From contig NZ_OY780936.1 of the NCBI RefSeq assembly GCF_963675905.1, forward strand, positions 124,001-188,000: a stretch of 64,000 nucleotides of DNA, in the 5' to 3' direction. Numbering within the stretch: position 1 is the stretch's first letter; the number at the start of each line of letters is the position of its first letter. Below are positions 44,419-54,184 of the stretch, piece by piece. The translations under genes were made by a program, and so were the position numbers. The DNA is from an uncultured Bacteroides sp. (GTDB lineage Bacteria > Bacteroidota > Bacteroidia > Bacteroidales > Bacteroidaceae). The notes under the pieces were generated by a model, which saw only the letters and a program-made list of their open reading frames with translations, had not been told where the DNA came from and ran no database searches.

Positions 44419-45186
44419 TTATCTTATTATTCCTCGTTTTGAGTTTTGAACAAACTCAATAATATATTCAATTTCCGGACTTGACGGAATTTCTTTTTTC
44501 ACTTTTTCCAAAGCTTCACTCACATTCAATCCGCTTTGGTAGATAATACGGTATACATTGTGAATATTCTCAATTAATTCATTTGAGAAACCATGTCTGC
44601 GCAAACCAACAATATTAATCCCGCAATAAGCAATAGGATCTCGTCCTGCAATAATGTATGGAGGTATGTCTTTGCTAAAACGTGAACCACCTTGAAGCAT
44701 TACATAACTACCTACACGGCAGAATTGATGCATCAATACTGCGGCACTGATTATTGCATTATCGTCTATGATAATTTCGCCGGCCATTTTTGTGGAATTA
44801 CCAATAATACAATTGCTACCAACTATTGCATCATGCGCTACGTGTACTCCTTCCATTAAAAGGTTATTGCTTCCAACAACCGTTTTTCCTTTGGCTGCAG
44901 TTCCACGGTTAACAGTTACATTCTCACGAATAGTATTGTTATTGCCTATTTCTGCAGTAGTTTCTTCTCCCTGAAATTTTAAATCCTGTGGCACAGCACC
45001 AATTACTGCTCCAGGGAAAATAGTATTTCCGTTTCCAATGCGTGCTCCGTATAATATGCTTACATTAGACATAATGTTGTTATTATCACCAATAACAACA
45101 TTCTTATCAATATAAACAAAAGGTGCAATTTTTACATTCTCTCCAATTATTGCTTCGGGATGTATATATGCTAATGGACTAATCAT
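44419..45186 (-). CDS. lpxA: UDP-N-acetylglucosamine acyltransferase
   Basis: First acyl transfer of lipid A synthesis, in the cytoplasm. The 255-residue protein has the left-handed beta-helix hexapeptide repeats (IHPEAIIGENVKIAPFVYI, VIGDNNNIMSNVSI) and the catalytic-His region GVHVAHDAIVGSNCI. The C-terminal helical part starts near NIVGLRRHGFSNELI. It is last in lpxD-lpxC/fabZ-lpxA, 8 bases after the fusion gene. Confidence 0.96.
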   Translation of the reverse strand: MISPLAYIHPEAIIGENVKIAPFVYIDKNVVIGDNNNIMSNVSILYGARIGNGNTIFPGAVIGAVPQDLKFQGEETTAEIGNNNTIRENVTVNRGTAAKGKTVVGSNNLLMEGVHVAHDAIVGSNCIIGNSTKMAGEIIIDDNAIISAAVLMHQFCRVGSYVMLQGGSRFSKDIPPYIIAGRDPIAYCGINIVGLRRHGFSNELIENIHNVYRIIYQSGLNVSEALEKVKKEIPSSPEIEYIIEFVQNSKRGIIR

Positions 45187-45194
45187 TTGTTATT

Positions 45195-46580
45195 TTATTT
45201 GTTCTTAACTATTTGAGCCATAAATTCTGCTTCACAAGCCACTGTTTCACCAACAAATACATATCCTTTCATTGTTGATATGCCACGGCGAATTGGTGCT
45301 AACAGTTCCAGTTTGAAGATAAGTGTATCTCCTGGTACTACTTTCTGACGGAACTTAACTCCATCAATCTTCATAAAGTAAGTAGAATATCTTTCAGGTT
45401 CATCAACAGAGTTGAGTACAAGTAATCCTCCGGTTTGTGCCATTGCTTCTACCAGCAATACACCAGGCATAACCGGTTCTTGTGGAAAATGTCCCTGGAA
45501 GAATGGTTCGTTTACTGTAACATTCTTTAATCCTACAATGTGGTTTGGACCTATTTCAATAATCTTATCAACCAAAAGGAATGGATAACGGTGAGGCAAC
45601 AGTTCACGGATGCGGTTTACATCCATAACAGGTGCTTCATTGCAACTATATGAAGGTGCTTGTATTTCGTGCTTTCTGATTTCTTTTCTCATCTGACGGG
45701 CAAACTTATTATTAATTGTATGTCCCGGACGAGTAGCAATAATACGGCCTTTGATTGGTTTTCCAATTAAAGCCAAGTCGCCAATGATGTCGAGTAACTT
45801 GTGACGAGCTGGTTCATTATCCCATACCAATGGTTTATGATTGATATATCCCAATTGATTTGCATCTTTGTGAGGCACTTTCATAACATCAGCCAGTGCA
45901 TCAAGCTTTTCCTGTGAAACCTGGCGCTCGTAAATTACAATTGCGTTATCTAAATCGCCTCCTTTAATAAGACCTGCAGAAAGTAAAGGTTCAATTTCAC
46001 GAACAAAAACAAAAGTTCTGCTAGCAGCAATCTCTTTTGAGAAATCGTTCATACTATCTAATGTAGCATACTGGTTAGGTATAATCTTAGAATCATATGA
46101 TATTAGAACATTTAAGCTGAAATCTTCATCAGGAAGTACCATTATAGAAGAACCAGTTTCTTCGTCTTTAAACTCAATCTTATGCTTGATAATATAGAAA
46201 TCTTTAACAGCCGCTTGTTCAACAATACCAACTTTCTCAATTTCTTCTACATAGGATATGGCGCTACCGTCAAGAATTGGGAATTCCGGTCCGTTAACCT
46301 GTATTAAACAGTTGTCTATTCCTGCAGCATAAAGAGCAGCCATTCCATGTTCTACTGTACTAACTTTAACTCCGCTTTTTGCAAGAACAGTGCCACGAGT
46401 CGTTTCTATAACATTATCTGCTACTGCATCTATTATAGGTTGTTCTTCCAGATCAATTCTTTGAATCTTGTATCCGTGATTATCCGGAGCTGGATTGAAA
46501 GTTACAGTAAGATCTAGTCCAGTGTGAAGACCTTTTCCTCTTAGTGAAAAGCTATCTTTTAGAGTCTTTTGTTTCAACAT
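45195..46580 (-). CDS. lpxC/fabZ: Bifunctional LpxC deacetylase / FabZ dehydratase
   Basis: A natural fusion found in Bacteroidota. Residues ~1-305 are LpxC, the zinc-dependent deacetylase of the committed lipid A step: [30 protein letters not shown] (zinc His) and the [14 protein letters not shown] zinc motif. Residues ~318-461 are FabZ, the beta-hydroxyacyl-ACP dehydratase: [17 protein letters not shown] and [20 protein letters not shown] with its catalytic His and Glu. Joining the enzymes at the shared hydroxyacyl-ACP branch point may balance lipid A against fatty-acid synthesis. Confidence 0.97.
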   Translation of the reverse strand: MLKQKTLKDSFSLRGKGLHTGLDLTVTFNPAPDNHGYKIQRIDLEEQPIIDAVADNVIETTRGTVLAKSGVKVSTVEHGMAALYAAGIDNCLIQVNGPEFPILDGSAISYVEEIEKVGIVEQAAVKDFYIIKHKIEFKDEETGSSIMVLPDEDFSLNVLISYDSKIIPNQYATLDSMNDFSKEIAASRTFVFVREIEPLLSAGLIKGGDLDNAIVIYERQVSQEKLDALADVMKVPHKDANQLGYINHKPLVWDNEPARHKLLDIIGDLALIGKPIKGRIIATRPGHTINNKFARQMRKEIRKHEIQAPSYSCNEAPVMDVNRIRELLPHRYPFLLVDKIIEIGPNHIVGLKNVTVNEPFFQGHFPQEPVMPGVLLVEAMAQTGGLLVLNSVDEPERYSTYFMKIDGVKFRQKVVPGDTLIFKLELLAPIRRGISTMKGYVFVGETVACEAEFMAQIVKNK

Positions 46581-46583
46581 TGG

Positions 46584-47624
46584 TTACTTATTTAATTGTT
46601 TCTTAAGTTCATTAATTTCTCTCTCTAAATTATTGAGAGTAGTATACATTTCTGGTAATTTCTTGAATACAACAGATGATTTGAAATATTTCTTTGCATC
46701 AAATGCTGGAGCTCCCATTACGTTTGTGTTTGATGGAATGTTGCCGGCAATTCCAGATTGTGCTGCCATACCTACCTTGTCTCCAATTTTTATATGTCCG
46801 GCTAAACCAACCTGACCACCAATCATACACCATTCTCCCACTTGAGTTGAACCAGCAACACCAGCTTGAGCAGCCATTACTGTGTGAGAACCAATTTTGT
46901 CGTTATGAGCAATCTGAACCAAATTATCCAGTTTTACTCCTTTATGTATAATTGTAGCTCCCATTGTTGCTCTGTCTACACAAGTATTAGCACCAATTTC
47001 TACATCGTCTTCCAAAACAACAATACCAATCTGAGGTATTTTGGAATATCCTTCAGGAGTAGGAGCAAATCCAAATCCGTCAGCTCCAATCACACTTCCT
47101 GCATGCAAAATGCAATTGTTGCCTACACGGCAGTCATGGTAGATAGTTACGTGTGGATATAAGATACAGTTGTTTCCCACTTTAGCATCGCTTCCAACTG
47201 TTACGTGAGGATGAAGTATTGTATTATCACCTACTTCAGCATTGTCTTCTACACATGCAAACGGTGCAATATATACATCTTTACCAATTTTGGCGGTAGG
47301 AGAAATGAAAGCCAGTGGATCAATACCCACTTTTTTTGGTTTGCTCATTTCATATAAGTTAAGCAGCTTTGCCAGACTTTCATAGGCATTCTCTACTTTT
47401 ATAAGAGTTGTCTTGATTTCATGTTCGGCAGTGAAATCCTTATTAACTAATACAATACTTGATTGTGTGTTATATATGTAATGAGTATATTTTGGATTGG
47501 AAAGGAATGAAATAGCTCCAGGCACACCTTCTTCTATTTTAGCAAAGGTATGAACACTAGCGTTCTCATCTCCTATTATTTCTCCCTGAATAAATTCTGC
47601 AATTTGCTTAGCCGAAAATTCCAT
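46584..47624 (-). CDS. lpxD: UDP-3-O-acylglucosamine N-acyltransferase
   Basis: Second acyl transfer of lipid A synthesis. It is 346 residues: an N-terminal uridine-binding domain ([18 protein letters not shown]), a hexapeptide-repeat helix from ~100, the active-site region [20 protein letters not shown], and a C-terminal helix. It is first in the lpx operon. The 140-base gap upstream holds a GAACTTTG box (- strand, 47707-47714) one mismatch from the -7 consensus, so it may have its own promoter. Confidence 0.96.
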   Translation of the reverse strand: MEFSAKQIAEFIQGEIIGDENASVHTFAKIEEGVPGAISFLSNPKYTHYIYNTQSSIVLVNKDFTAEHEIKTTLIKVENAYESLAKLLNLYEMSKPKKVGIDPLAFISPTAKIGKDVYIAPFACVEDNAEVGDNTILHPHVTVGSDAKVGNNCILYPHVTIYHDCRVGNNCILHAGSVIGADGFGFAPTPEGYSKIPQIGIVVLEDDVEIGANTCVDRATMGATIIHKGVKLDNLVQIAHNDKIGSHTVMAAQAGVAGSTQVGEWCMIGGQVGLAGHIKIGDKVGMAAQSGIAGNIPSNTNVMGAPAFDAKKYFKSSVVFKKLPEMYTTLNNLEREINELKKQLNK

Positions 47625-47764
47625 GTTTTTATTGTTGATTGATTCTAGTATTTTTTCAATATTGTAAAATGGAGATTACATTCCTATGTATATGACCATT
47701 GGGGCGCAAAGTTCGTGTTTTTTTTTTAGATTTCCGTACAGTTGGCTAAATATTTAGTTCTTTT

Positions 47765-48991
47765 TTAAGCTAAACGCTGATAACAAAGGTAGTATTTCTT
47801 TACTTTCTTTGAAAGCAGCGAAATGTTTAGCATATCTGATGCTTCAGCTATATTCTTTATTGTACCGTCCTTATAGATAATATCAATGCTATCATCGGCA
47901 GGATCGTACATGTTTTTTTCTATGCTTGAAGTGGAAATTAAATAAACAGCTTCTTCTTTGTTAATTTGGACTGACCGGCTAATTTTATCGACTAAACTTT
48001 CCATTCTTTCTTCACTAACCTGATCTGAAGAAATCTCAACTTTAAAGATGTTCCGGTTAATTAAGCCGTGGCTTAAAGTGGAAAGAACTTTATCTGAATG
48101 ATTGCTCCATACTTTTAGTGCAGTCCATATATCATTATCATCAAGTTGCCCAAAGTTTTCCAGGCAAGTTGAATTACTATAAAATTCTTTTGAGTCTATG
48201 TTGTTATAAAGAAAAAAACGAAGGGCTGGTGATGCAAATAGTTCTATTCCTTTACTTGCTAATTTTTTTGCACGTAAAAGAGAATTTATCAGCATTTGCT
48301 CATACGCCACAGATGTTTTGTGCAGGTATACCTGCCAATACATTAGCCTTCTGGCGGTAAGAAAGTTTTCGATTGAGTAAATGCCTTTTGATTCTACAAC
48401 TAGGTGGTCATCTTTTACATCGAGCATTTTTATAATTCGTGCAGAACCAATATTTCCTTCAATAACTCCGGTATAAAAACTGTCTCGTCGTAAGTAGTCG
48501 AGTCGGTCCATGTCTAACTGACCGCTTACCAGCTGATGAAGAAACTTTTTATGATACTCGTCTTTGAAGATGCTAATTGCCAGATCGAGTTGTCCATTCA
48601 TCTCTTTATTCATCTTCTCCATAAAAAGAAGAGATATTTCTTCATGCGAGATTCCTTTTACAATTGTATCTTCCAATACATGTGAAAAAGGACCGTGCCC
48701 AATATCGTGTAGTAAAATGGCAGCCAGTACTCCATCTGATTCCTCCTGAGTAATTTCATTACCTTTATTTCGAAGTTGAGCGATAGCTTCACTCATTAGA
48801 TGAAAAGCTCCCAGGGAATGTTGAAAACGAGTGTGTTGTGCACCAGGGTAAACAACCGAAGATAGCCCCATCTGTTTTATACGGGTTAACCTGTACAATA
48901 ATGGATGGCTTATTATATTATATAATAATCCACCCGGAATATTGATGAATCCGAAAACCGGGTCGTTGACTATCTTTCGTTCGTTTGTCAT
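47765..48991 (-). CDS. HD-domain phosphohydrolase (dGTPase-like)
   Basis: A 408-residue cytoplasmic HD hydrolase. The N-terminal part has YRLTRIKQMGLSSVVYPGAQHTRFQHSLGA and the metal-binding LLHDIGHGPFSHVLED, followed by the DMDRLDYLRRDS ligand motif. This is the dNTP triphosphohydrolase-like branch sometimes annotated as SAMHD1-like or YdhJ-like. The true substrate is not shown. It is last in purM-prfA-pyrF-HD, 8 bases after pyrF. Confidence 0.88.
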   Translation of the reverse strand: MTNERKIVNDPVFGFINIPGGLLYNIISHPLLYRLTRIKQMGLSSVVYPGAQHTRFQHSLGAFHLMSEAIAQLRNKGNEITQEESDGVLAAILLHDIGHGPFSHVLEDTIVKGISHEEISLLFMEKMNKEMNGQLDLAISIFKDEYHKKFLHQLVSGQLDMDRLDYLRRDSFYTGVIEGNIGSARIIKMLDVKDDHLVVESKGIYSIENFLTARRLMYWQVYLHKTSVAYEQMLINSLLRAKKLASKGIELFASPALRFFLYNNIDSKEFYSNSTCLENFGQLDDNDIWTALKVWSNHSDKVLSTLSHGLINRNIFKVEISSDQVSEERMESLVDKISRSVQINKEEAVYLISTSSIEKNMYDPADDSIDIIYKDGTIKNIAEASDMLNISLLSKKVKKYYLCYQRLA

Positions 48992-48999
48992 GTGTATTT

Positions 49000-49824
49000 T
49001 TATAGAATAGCTTTTAATTGCTCTTCCATTTCAGTCTGAACAGCTTTAGCTGCCTTTCTTGCTTCTTCTGCAAATTCTTCAGTTTTATCAGCATAAATAA
49101 TACCACGTGAAGAATTTACAATTAATCCACACATCTGATTCATACCATATTTGCAGACTTCTTCAAGAGACCCTCCTTGTGCACCTACTCCCGGAACAAG
49201 AAGAAAGTGATTTGGTACATGTTTACGAATGTTCAGGAACATTTTTCCTTGAGTGGCTCCAACTACATACATCATTTGTTCGTCTGAAGCCCATTGTTGA
49301 GAAGTCTTTAAGACTTTTTCGAATAAACGTTCTCCGTTGACATCTTCTGTAAGCTGAAAATCATGTGATCCTTTATTGGAAGTTAATGCAAGCAAGATAA
49401 CCCATTTCTCAGGGTAAATAAGGAATGGTTTTACACTGTCTTCACCCATATAAGGAGCAACAGTTACTGAATCTATATTTAATTCATCAAAGAAAGAACG
49501 AGCATACATTTCACTGGTGTTACCAATATCGCCACGTTTAGCATCGGCAATAATAAACTGATCAGGATAATTCTCCTTGATGTAATTTACAGTCTTTTCA
49601 AAAGCTATCCAACCCTTTACACCCATACTTTCATAAAAGGCAAGGTTTGGTTTATAGGCGATACATAAATCGGCAGTAGCATCAATGATTGCTTTATTGA
49701 ATGCAAAGATCGGATCTTCTTCTTTCAGTAAATGTGCCGGAATTTTCTTGATATCAGTATCAAGGCCAACGCAAAGAAATGATTTTTTGCGTTTAATATT
49801 TTCAAATAATTGTTGTTTATTCAT
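49000..49824 (-). CDS. pyrF: Orotidine-5'-phosphate decarboxylase
   Basis: Final step of UMP synthesis. The 274-residue length and sequence fit the longer bacterial class: [15 protein letters not shown], the catalytic [29 protein letters not shown] and [13 protein letters not shown] 49824 is chosen; the GTG at 49848 would add eight residues and overlap prfA. Confidence 0.95.
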   Translation of the reverse strand: MNKQQLFENIKRKKSFLCVGLDTDIKKIPAHLLKEEDPIFAFNKAIIDATADLCIAYKPNLAFYESMGVKGWIAFEKTVNYIKENYPDQFIIADAKRGDIGNTSEMYARSFFDELNIDSVTVAPYMGEDSVKPFLIYPEKWVILLALTSNKGSHDFQLTEDVNGERLFEKVLKTSQQWASDEQMMYVVGATQGKMFLNIRKHVPNHFLLVPGVGAQGGSLEEVCKYGMNQMCGLIVNSSRGIIYADKTEEFAEEARKAAKAVQTEMEEQLKAIL

Positions 49825-49837
49825 TGGAAAATCAATT

Positions 49838-50953
49838 TTATAATTCACTTTCTTTCATTCGTTCTGCATTTTCAGCTACAATCAGACGGTCGATGCAATC
49901 TTGAATGTCTCCGTCCATAAAGGCAGAAAGGTTATATATAGTATAGTTTATGCGGTGATCGGTCATACGTCCCTGCGGATAGTTGTAGGTCCGGATTTTA
50001 GCCGAACGGTCACCTGTAGAAACCATCGTTTTACGCTTTGACGCAATATCATCCAGATATTTCTGATGTTCTTTGTCGTAAATGAAAGAACGAAGTCGTG
50101 TGAGTGCTCTTTCTTTATTCTTTGGTTGGTCACGGGTTTCAGTACATTCTATACGAATTTCTTCTGAAACGCCAGTGTTAGGATTCTTCCACATATAACG
50201 CAAGCGGACACCTGATTCTACTTTGTTTACGTTCTGACCACCAGCACCACCCGAACGGAATGTATCCCATTTAATTTCGCCTTCATTGATTTCTACATCA
50301 AATTCTTCAGCTTCCGGAAGTACAGCTACGGAAGAAGCCGATGTGTGAACACGTCCTTGAGTTTCAGTGGCGGGAACTCTCTGCACACGGTGTACGCCCG
50401 ATTCATATTTCAAAGTCCCGTATACGTTTTCACCGCTTACGGTAAAGACAACTTCCTTGAATCCTCCGGATGTTCCTTCACTGGTACTTGTTATTTCTAC
50501 TTTCCAACCTTTGTTCTCGCAGTATTTCAAATACATACGAAATAAGTCTCCGGCAAAGATAGCAGCTTCGTCTCCACCAGTTCCACCACGAATTTCAACA
50601 ATGGCATTCTTACCATCCTGAGGATCGGCAGGAACAAGGAGCAGTTTTATTTCCTCTTCCAGTTCCGGAATACGGGATTGGCAGGCATTTAATTCTTCTC
50701 TTGCCATTTCACGCATTTCCTGATCTTGTTCAGTATCCAGAATTACTTTGGCTTCCTCAACTCCATCGAGCATTTGTATGTACTCTTTGCGGGCGTTCAT
50801 TATATTTTCCAATTCTTTGTATTCCTTGGTTAGTTTCACGTAACGCTTCATATCTGAAATTACATCAGGGTCGGTAATAAGGGTCGAGATTTCTTCAAAA
50901 CGGCTTACCAAGCCTTCAAGTTTGTCTAATATTGTATTGTTATATTCTGCCAT
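49838..50953 (-). CDS. prfA: Peptide chain release factor 1
   Basis: Terminates translation at UAA and UAG. It is 371 residues, with [18 protein letters not shown], the anticodon-like PAT tripeptide in [12 protein letters not shown], and the peptidyl-transferase GGQ in [15 protein letters not shown] rather than SPF tripeptide identifies RF1 over RF2. It lies three bases after purM. Confidence 0.97.
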   Translation of the reverse strand: MAEYNNTILDKLEGLVSRFEEISTLITDPDVISDMKRYVKLTKEYKELENIMNARKEYIQMLDGVEEAKVILDTEQDQEMREMAREELNACQSRIPELEEEIKLLLVPADPQDGKNAIVEIRGGTGGDEAAIFAGDLFRMYLKYCENKGWKVEITSTSEGTSGGFKEVVFTVSGENVYGTLKYESGVHRVQRVPATETQGRVHTSASSVAVLPEAEEFDVEINEGEIKWDTFRSGGAGGQNVNKVESGVRLRYMWKNPNTGVSEEIRIECTETRDQPKNKERALTRLRSFIYDKEHQKYLDDIASKRKTMVSTGDRSAKIRTYNYPQGRMTDHRINYTIYNLSAFMDGDIQDCIDRLIVAENAERMKESEL

Positions 50954-50956
50954 AAT

Positions 50957-52123
50957 TTAATATCTGAACTCTCCGAATTCACTTTTAATAATCAGCTCTT
51001 TTTTATCAGATTCTTCAATGCGTCCAACGATTTGCGATTCAATACCGAATGACTTTGAAATAGCAATAACTTCTTCTGCATGTTCTGGTGAAAGATATAC
51101 TTCCAGACGATGGCCCATATTAAACACCTTGTACATTTCATTCCAATCTGTGCCCGATTGCTCTTTAATAGTCTTAAACAATGGAGGTACAGGGAAGAGG
51201 TTGTCTTTTATAATTCTTACATTATCCACAAAGTGAAGTACTTTTGTCTGTGCACCGCCGGAACAATGAACCATACCATGTATTTCAGGACGAAGAGCAT
51301 CAAGCAGCTTCTTTACAACCGGAGCATATGTACGGGTAGGAGAGAGAACCATCTTTCCTGCATCAAGGCTGATACCTTCAATCGGATCAGTCAGCTTTAA
51401 ATTTCCAGAATAAACAAGATCTTCAGGAACGCCGGCATCATAGCTTTCAGGATATTTTTCTGCAAGATATTTGGCAAATACATCATGGCGGGCAGAAGTA
51501 AGTCCATTACTTCCCATACCACCGTTGTATTCTTTCTCGTATGTAGCTTGTCCGTAAGACGTAAGTCCTACAATAACGTCTCCTGGACGGATATTAGCAT
51601 TGTCGATTACGTCACTGCGCTTCATGCGGCAAGTTACTGTACTATCCACGATGATAGTACGAACCAAATCGCCAACATCGGCTGTTTCACCACCAGTAGC
51701 ATAAACACCCACACCCATTTCTCGAAGTTCTGCAAGTAACTCATCTGTACCATTGATGATAGCCGAGATTACTTCTCCCGGAATCAGTAACTTGTTACGA
51801 CCGATAGTGGAGGAAACCAGAATATTGTCTACTGCGCCAACGCAAAGTAAATCATCAATATTCATAATCAACGCATCCTGTGCAATGCCTTTCCACACAG
51901 AAACATCGCCAGTTTCTTTCCAGTAAAGATATGCCAGACTTGATTTTGTTCCAGCTCCGTCTGCATGCATAATGTTACAATATTCAGGATCACCTCCCAA
52001 GATATCAGGAATAATTTTACAGAAAGCTTTAGGGAAGATTCCCTTGTCGATGTTCTTTATAGCGTTATGCACATCTTCTTTTGATGCAGAAACGCCACGC
52101 TGCATGTATCGTTGATTACTCAT
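50957..52123 (-). CDS. purM: Phosphoribosylformylglycinamidine cyclo-ligase (AIR synthetase)
   Basis: ATP-dependent ring closure in purine synthesis. The 388-residue protein has HADGAGTKSSLAYLYW, the GIAQDALIMNIDDLLCVGA block and the YATGGETADVGDLVRTI glycine-rich segment. Bacteroidota PurM proteins are somewhat longer than the E. coli enzyme, as here. First gene of the purM-prfA-pyrF-HD run, driven by the promoter at 52159-52190. Confidence 0.94.
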   Translation of the reverse strand: MSNQRYMQRGVSASKEDVHNAIKNIDKGIFPKAFCKIIPDILGGDPEYCNIMHADGAGTKSSLAYLYWKETGDVSVWKGIAQDALIMNIDDLLCVGAVDNILVSSTIGRNKLLIPGEVISAIINGTDELLAELREMGVGVYATGGETADVGDLVRTIIVDSTVTCRMKRSDVIDNANIRPGDVIVGLTSYGQATYEKEYNGGMGSNGLTSARHDVFAKYLAEKYPESYDAGVPEDLVYSGNLKLTDPIEGISLDAGKMVLSPTRTYAPVVKKLLDALRPEIHGMVHCSGGAQTKVLHFVDNVRIIKDNLFPVPPLFKTIKEQSGTDWNEMYKVFNMGHRLEVYLSPEHAEEVIAISKSFGIESQIVGRIEESDKKELIIKSEFGEFRY

Positions 52124-52158
52124 TTGTAGTTATATAAAAGGATTTTGTATACAGCGTG

Positions 52159-52190
52159 CAAAAGTACTGTATTTTTTTCTTGTAGACAAA
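52159..52190 (-). promoter_or_regulatory. purM promoter (TTTG-N20-TACTTTTG)
   Basis: On the - strand TTTG (52187-52190) and TACTTTTG (52159-52166) are 20 bases apart, both exact Bacteroides consensus. The ATG is 35 bases downstream. Confidence 0.85.
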
Positions 52191-52198
52191 TCTTTGTA

Positions 52199-52780
52199 TC
52201 AGAACTCTACTGTTGGAGCTTTTTCAGAGCCAGCTTCTGCTTCAAAATATGGTCTTTTTTCAAAGCCAAACATTCCTGCAAACATATTTCTTGGGAATTT
52301 GCGGATATAAGCGTTATACTCTTTTGCTAATTCGTTGAAACGTCCGCGTTCTACTGCAATACGATTTTCTGTGCCTTCCAACTGCGATTGTAGCTCAAGG
52401 AAATTCTGGTTTGCTTTTAAATCAGGGTAGTTCTCGGAAATGGCCAACAGTTTACCAAGAGCTGTTGTAACATCACCTTGCGCTTTTTGAAATGCCTGCA
52501 ACTTTTCAGGAGTCAGGTTCTCAGGATCGACAGTTATCTGAGTTGCCTTAGAACGTGCCGCAATAACTCCTTCCAAAGTAGTTTTTTCGTGTTTAGCATA
52601 TCCTTTTACTGTATTAACAAGATTTGGAATAAGATCAGAACGACGCTGATATTGATTTTCTACGTTCGACCAAGCTTTTGTTACACTTTCTTGTTTATCT
52701 ACCATTGAGTTATAAGCACTTGAACCAAGTAATGCAATAAGAACAATTACCGCAATGGCAATAATTACTGACTTTTTCAT
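52199..52780 (-). CDS. LemA family protein
   Basis: A 193-residue membrane-anchored protein: one N-terminal helix (VIIAIAVIVLIALLGSSAY) then a helical domain with NSMVDKQESVTKAWSNVENQYQRRSDLIPNLV, the LemA signature. Function is not well defined; LemA proteins recur beside TPM-domain proteins, as here, which suggests they work as a pair at the envelope. The start is taken at 52780; frame upstream to 52834 would overlap the TPM gene. ATG 52792 is an alternative. Confidence 0.92.
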   Translation of the reverse strand: MKKSVIIAIAVIVLIALLGSSAYNSMVDKQESVTKAWSNVENQYQRRSDLIPNLVNTVKGYAKHEKTTLEGVIAARSKATQITVDPENLTPEKLQAFQKAQGDVTTALGKLLAISENYPDLKANQNFLELQSQLEGTENRIAVERGRFNELAKEYNAYIRKFPRNMFAGMFGFEKRPYFEAEAGSEKAPTVEF

Positions 52781-52805
52781 GTTTATATTCATTTTTGTTG
52801 TTATG

Positions 52806-53732
52806 TTAAAAATCTGAACCTGCTCCTCCGCCACCAGACATGCCGCCGCCGAAGCTACCTCCGCTGAATCCTCCGCCTCCTGAACCTAGACCTCCGCCAA
52901 GACCGCCTAGGAAGATTCCTCCGCCAAGGCCGCCTCTTCCACCACGGTAATTATCGTCTGATGATTCCGTTTCACGAATTATTTTGTGCCCACAATTCTG
53001 GCAAGTATACACCACTTCTTCTCTTTTTACTCCATGACGGTAAGAAAGAAGTTTGGAATCCGTTCTCATCAGTTTATGTTGTTTGCATTTTGGGCAGCGT
53101 GTCGCTCTCCAGGAAGCAATTCCACCTATAAAAGCTAACAATATAATAAATCCGCCTGCAGCAAAGAACAAAAACATAATATTTCCGCCTTCCTCATTAT
53201 TCAATTCATCGTTACTCATGGAACCATCCAGACGAGCACAAACGGCCTGAATACCACTAACCATTCCTCCGTCCCAGTTGTTGTTGCGGAAGAAAGGATT
53301 CATTTTTTTGACTTGAATTCTTTTGCAAATGGCATCCGGTAAATCTCCTTCAAGTCCATAACCGGTTATGAAACGTATCGTGCGTTGGTCTTCTACCAGC
53401 AAAATTACCAGTCCGTTATCTTTGCTTTTTTTTCCTACTTTCCATGCATTAAATATTCCAAGAGCAAAATCAAAGCTGTTCTCATTCCCAATAGATGGAA
53501 GAGCAATAACTGCAACTTCAATGGACGTTTTTTGTTCCAGTTTCCAAAGCATGCTGTCTATAGCTGCACAAGCTTCCTGAGATAAAAGCCCACCGGGATT
53601 GCTCACGTAGCGCATTTTATTTTCTAAATGCACATTCGGAACACTTTCTACTGTATATGCATTATCCTGGGCATTTGCTTGAAAGCTAACGAATAACAGC
53701 AAGAAAAGCATTGTCTTTTTTAATAAATCCAT
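52806..53732 (-). CDS. TPM-domain membrane protein with Gly-rich tail
   Basis: A 308-residue protein. It has a signal peptide ending ANAQ, a TPM domain (~30-165, YVSNPGGLLSQEACAAIDSML and TGYGLEGDLPDAICKRI), a transmembrane helix near 183-205, a two-CxxC zinc ribbon (RCPKCKQHK and YTCQNCGHK), and a C-terminal tail of almost pure Gly/Ser. This is the YgcG/TPM arrangement. It lies 25 bases ahead of lemA and probably shares a transcript. Confidence 0.9.
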   Translation of the reverse strand: MDLLKKTMLFLLLFVSFQANAQDNAYTVESVPNVHLENKMRYVSNPGGLLSQEACAAIDSMLWKLEQKTSIEVAVIALPSIGNENSFDFALGIFNAWKVGKKSKDNGLVILLVEDQRTIRFITGYGLEGDLPDAICKRIQVKKMNPFFRNNNWDGGMVSGIQAVCARLDGSMSNDELNNEEGGNIMFLFFAAGGFIILLAFIGGIASWRATRCPKCKQHKLMRTDSKLLSYRHGVKREEVVYTCQNCGHKIIRETESSDDNYRGGRGGLGGGIFLGGLGGGLGSGGGGFSGGSFGGGMSGGGGAGSDF

Positions 53733-54092
53733 GATCGTATATTTCCGTATTTATTTTATTTTTTTTCTCAAATCGTCCAAATTCATCAGTCTCAATATGT
53801 AGTTGTATTCATTTGATTGCCTGAAAATCAATATTCATACTATCCTACACATTTTCTTTCCGTACTATTACCAATCTGCATTAGCTGTAGTAATAGAATA
53901 GTTCTAAAATTATTAATAGCAATAATATCTTAGGTACAAAGATATAAAAGTATTCGGGTTATTTAATAGCAATTGTACCAAAAATGTATTAAAGTGAGAA
54001 TCTGTAAATTAGAAACAGAAGTTTATCTCTAAGAACTTCATGCAAGTTTGTTTTTTTGGGGTTTGTTTGCATAAATCATACCGCAAAAGATT

Positions 54093-54135
54093 GGGCCGTA
54101 TCCTGTTTGAGCATATACTCTTCAGAATACGACCC
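54093..54135. terminator. Hairpin downstream of the PL11 gene
   Basis: GGGCCGTATCCTG pairs with CAGAATACGACCC through 13 positions including wobble pairs. It lies in the 452-base gap after the TPM gene start; no T-tract follows on the - strand. Nothing else in the gap (53733-54184) is recognised. Confidence 0.5.
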
Positions 54136-54184
54136 GTGAAATTTTACTTTATCTCAGATAAAAGAATAAAGCTTTTGCTTGGTC

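Noticed and set aside
53733-54184. tRNA or small gene in the 452-base gap
   Set aside because: The strong hairpin at 54093-54135 has no cloverleaf arms or CCA-type end, and no open frame of reasonable composition is present.
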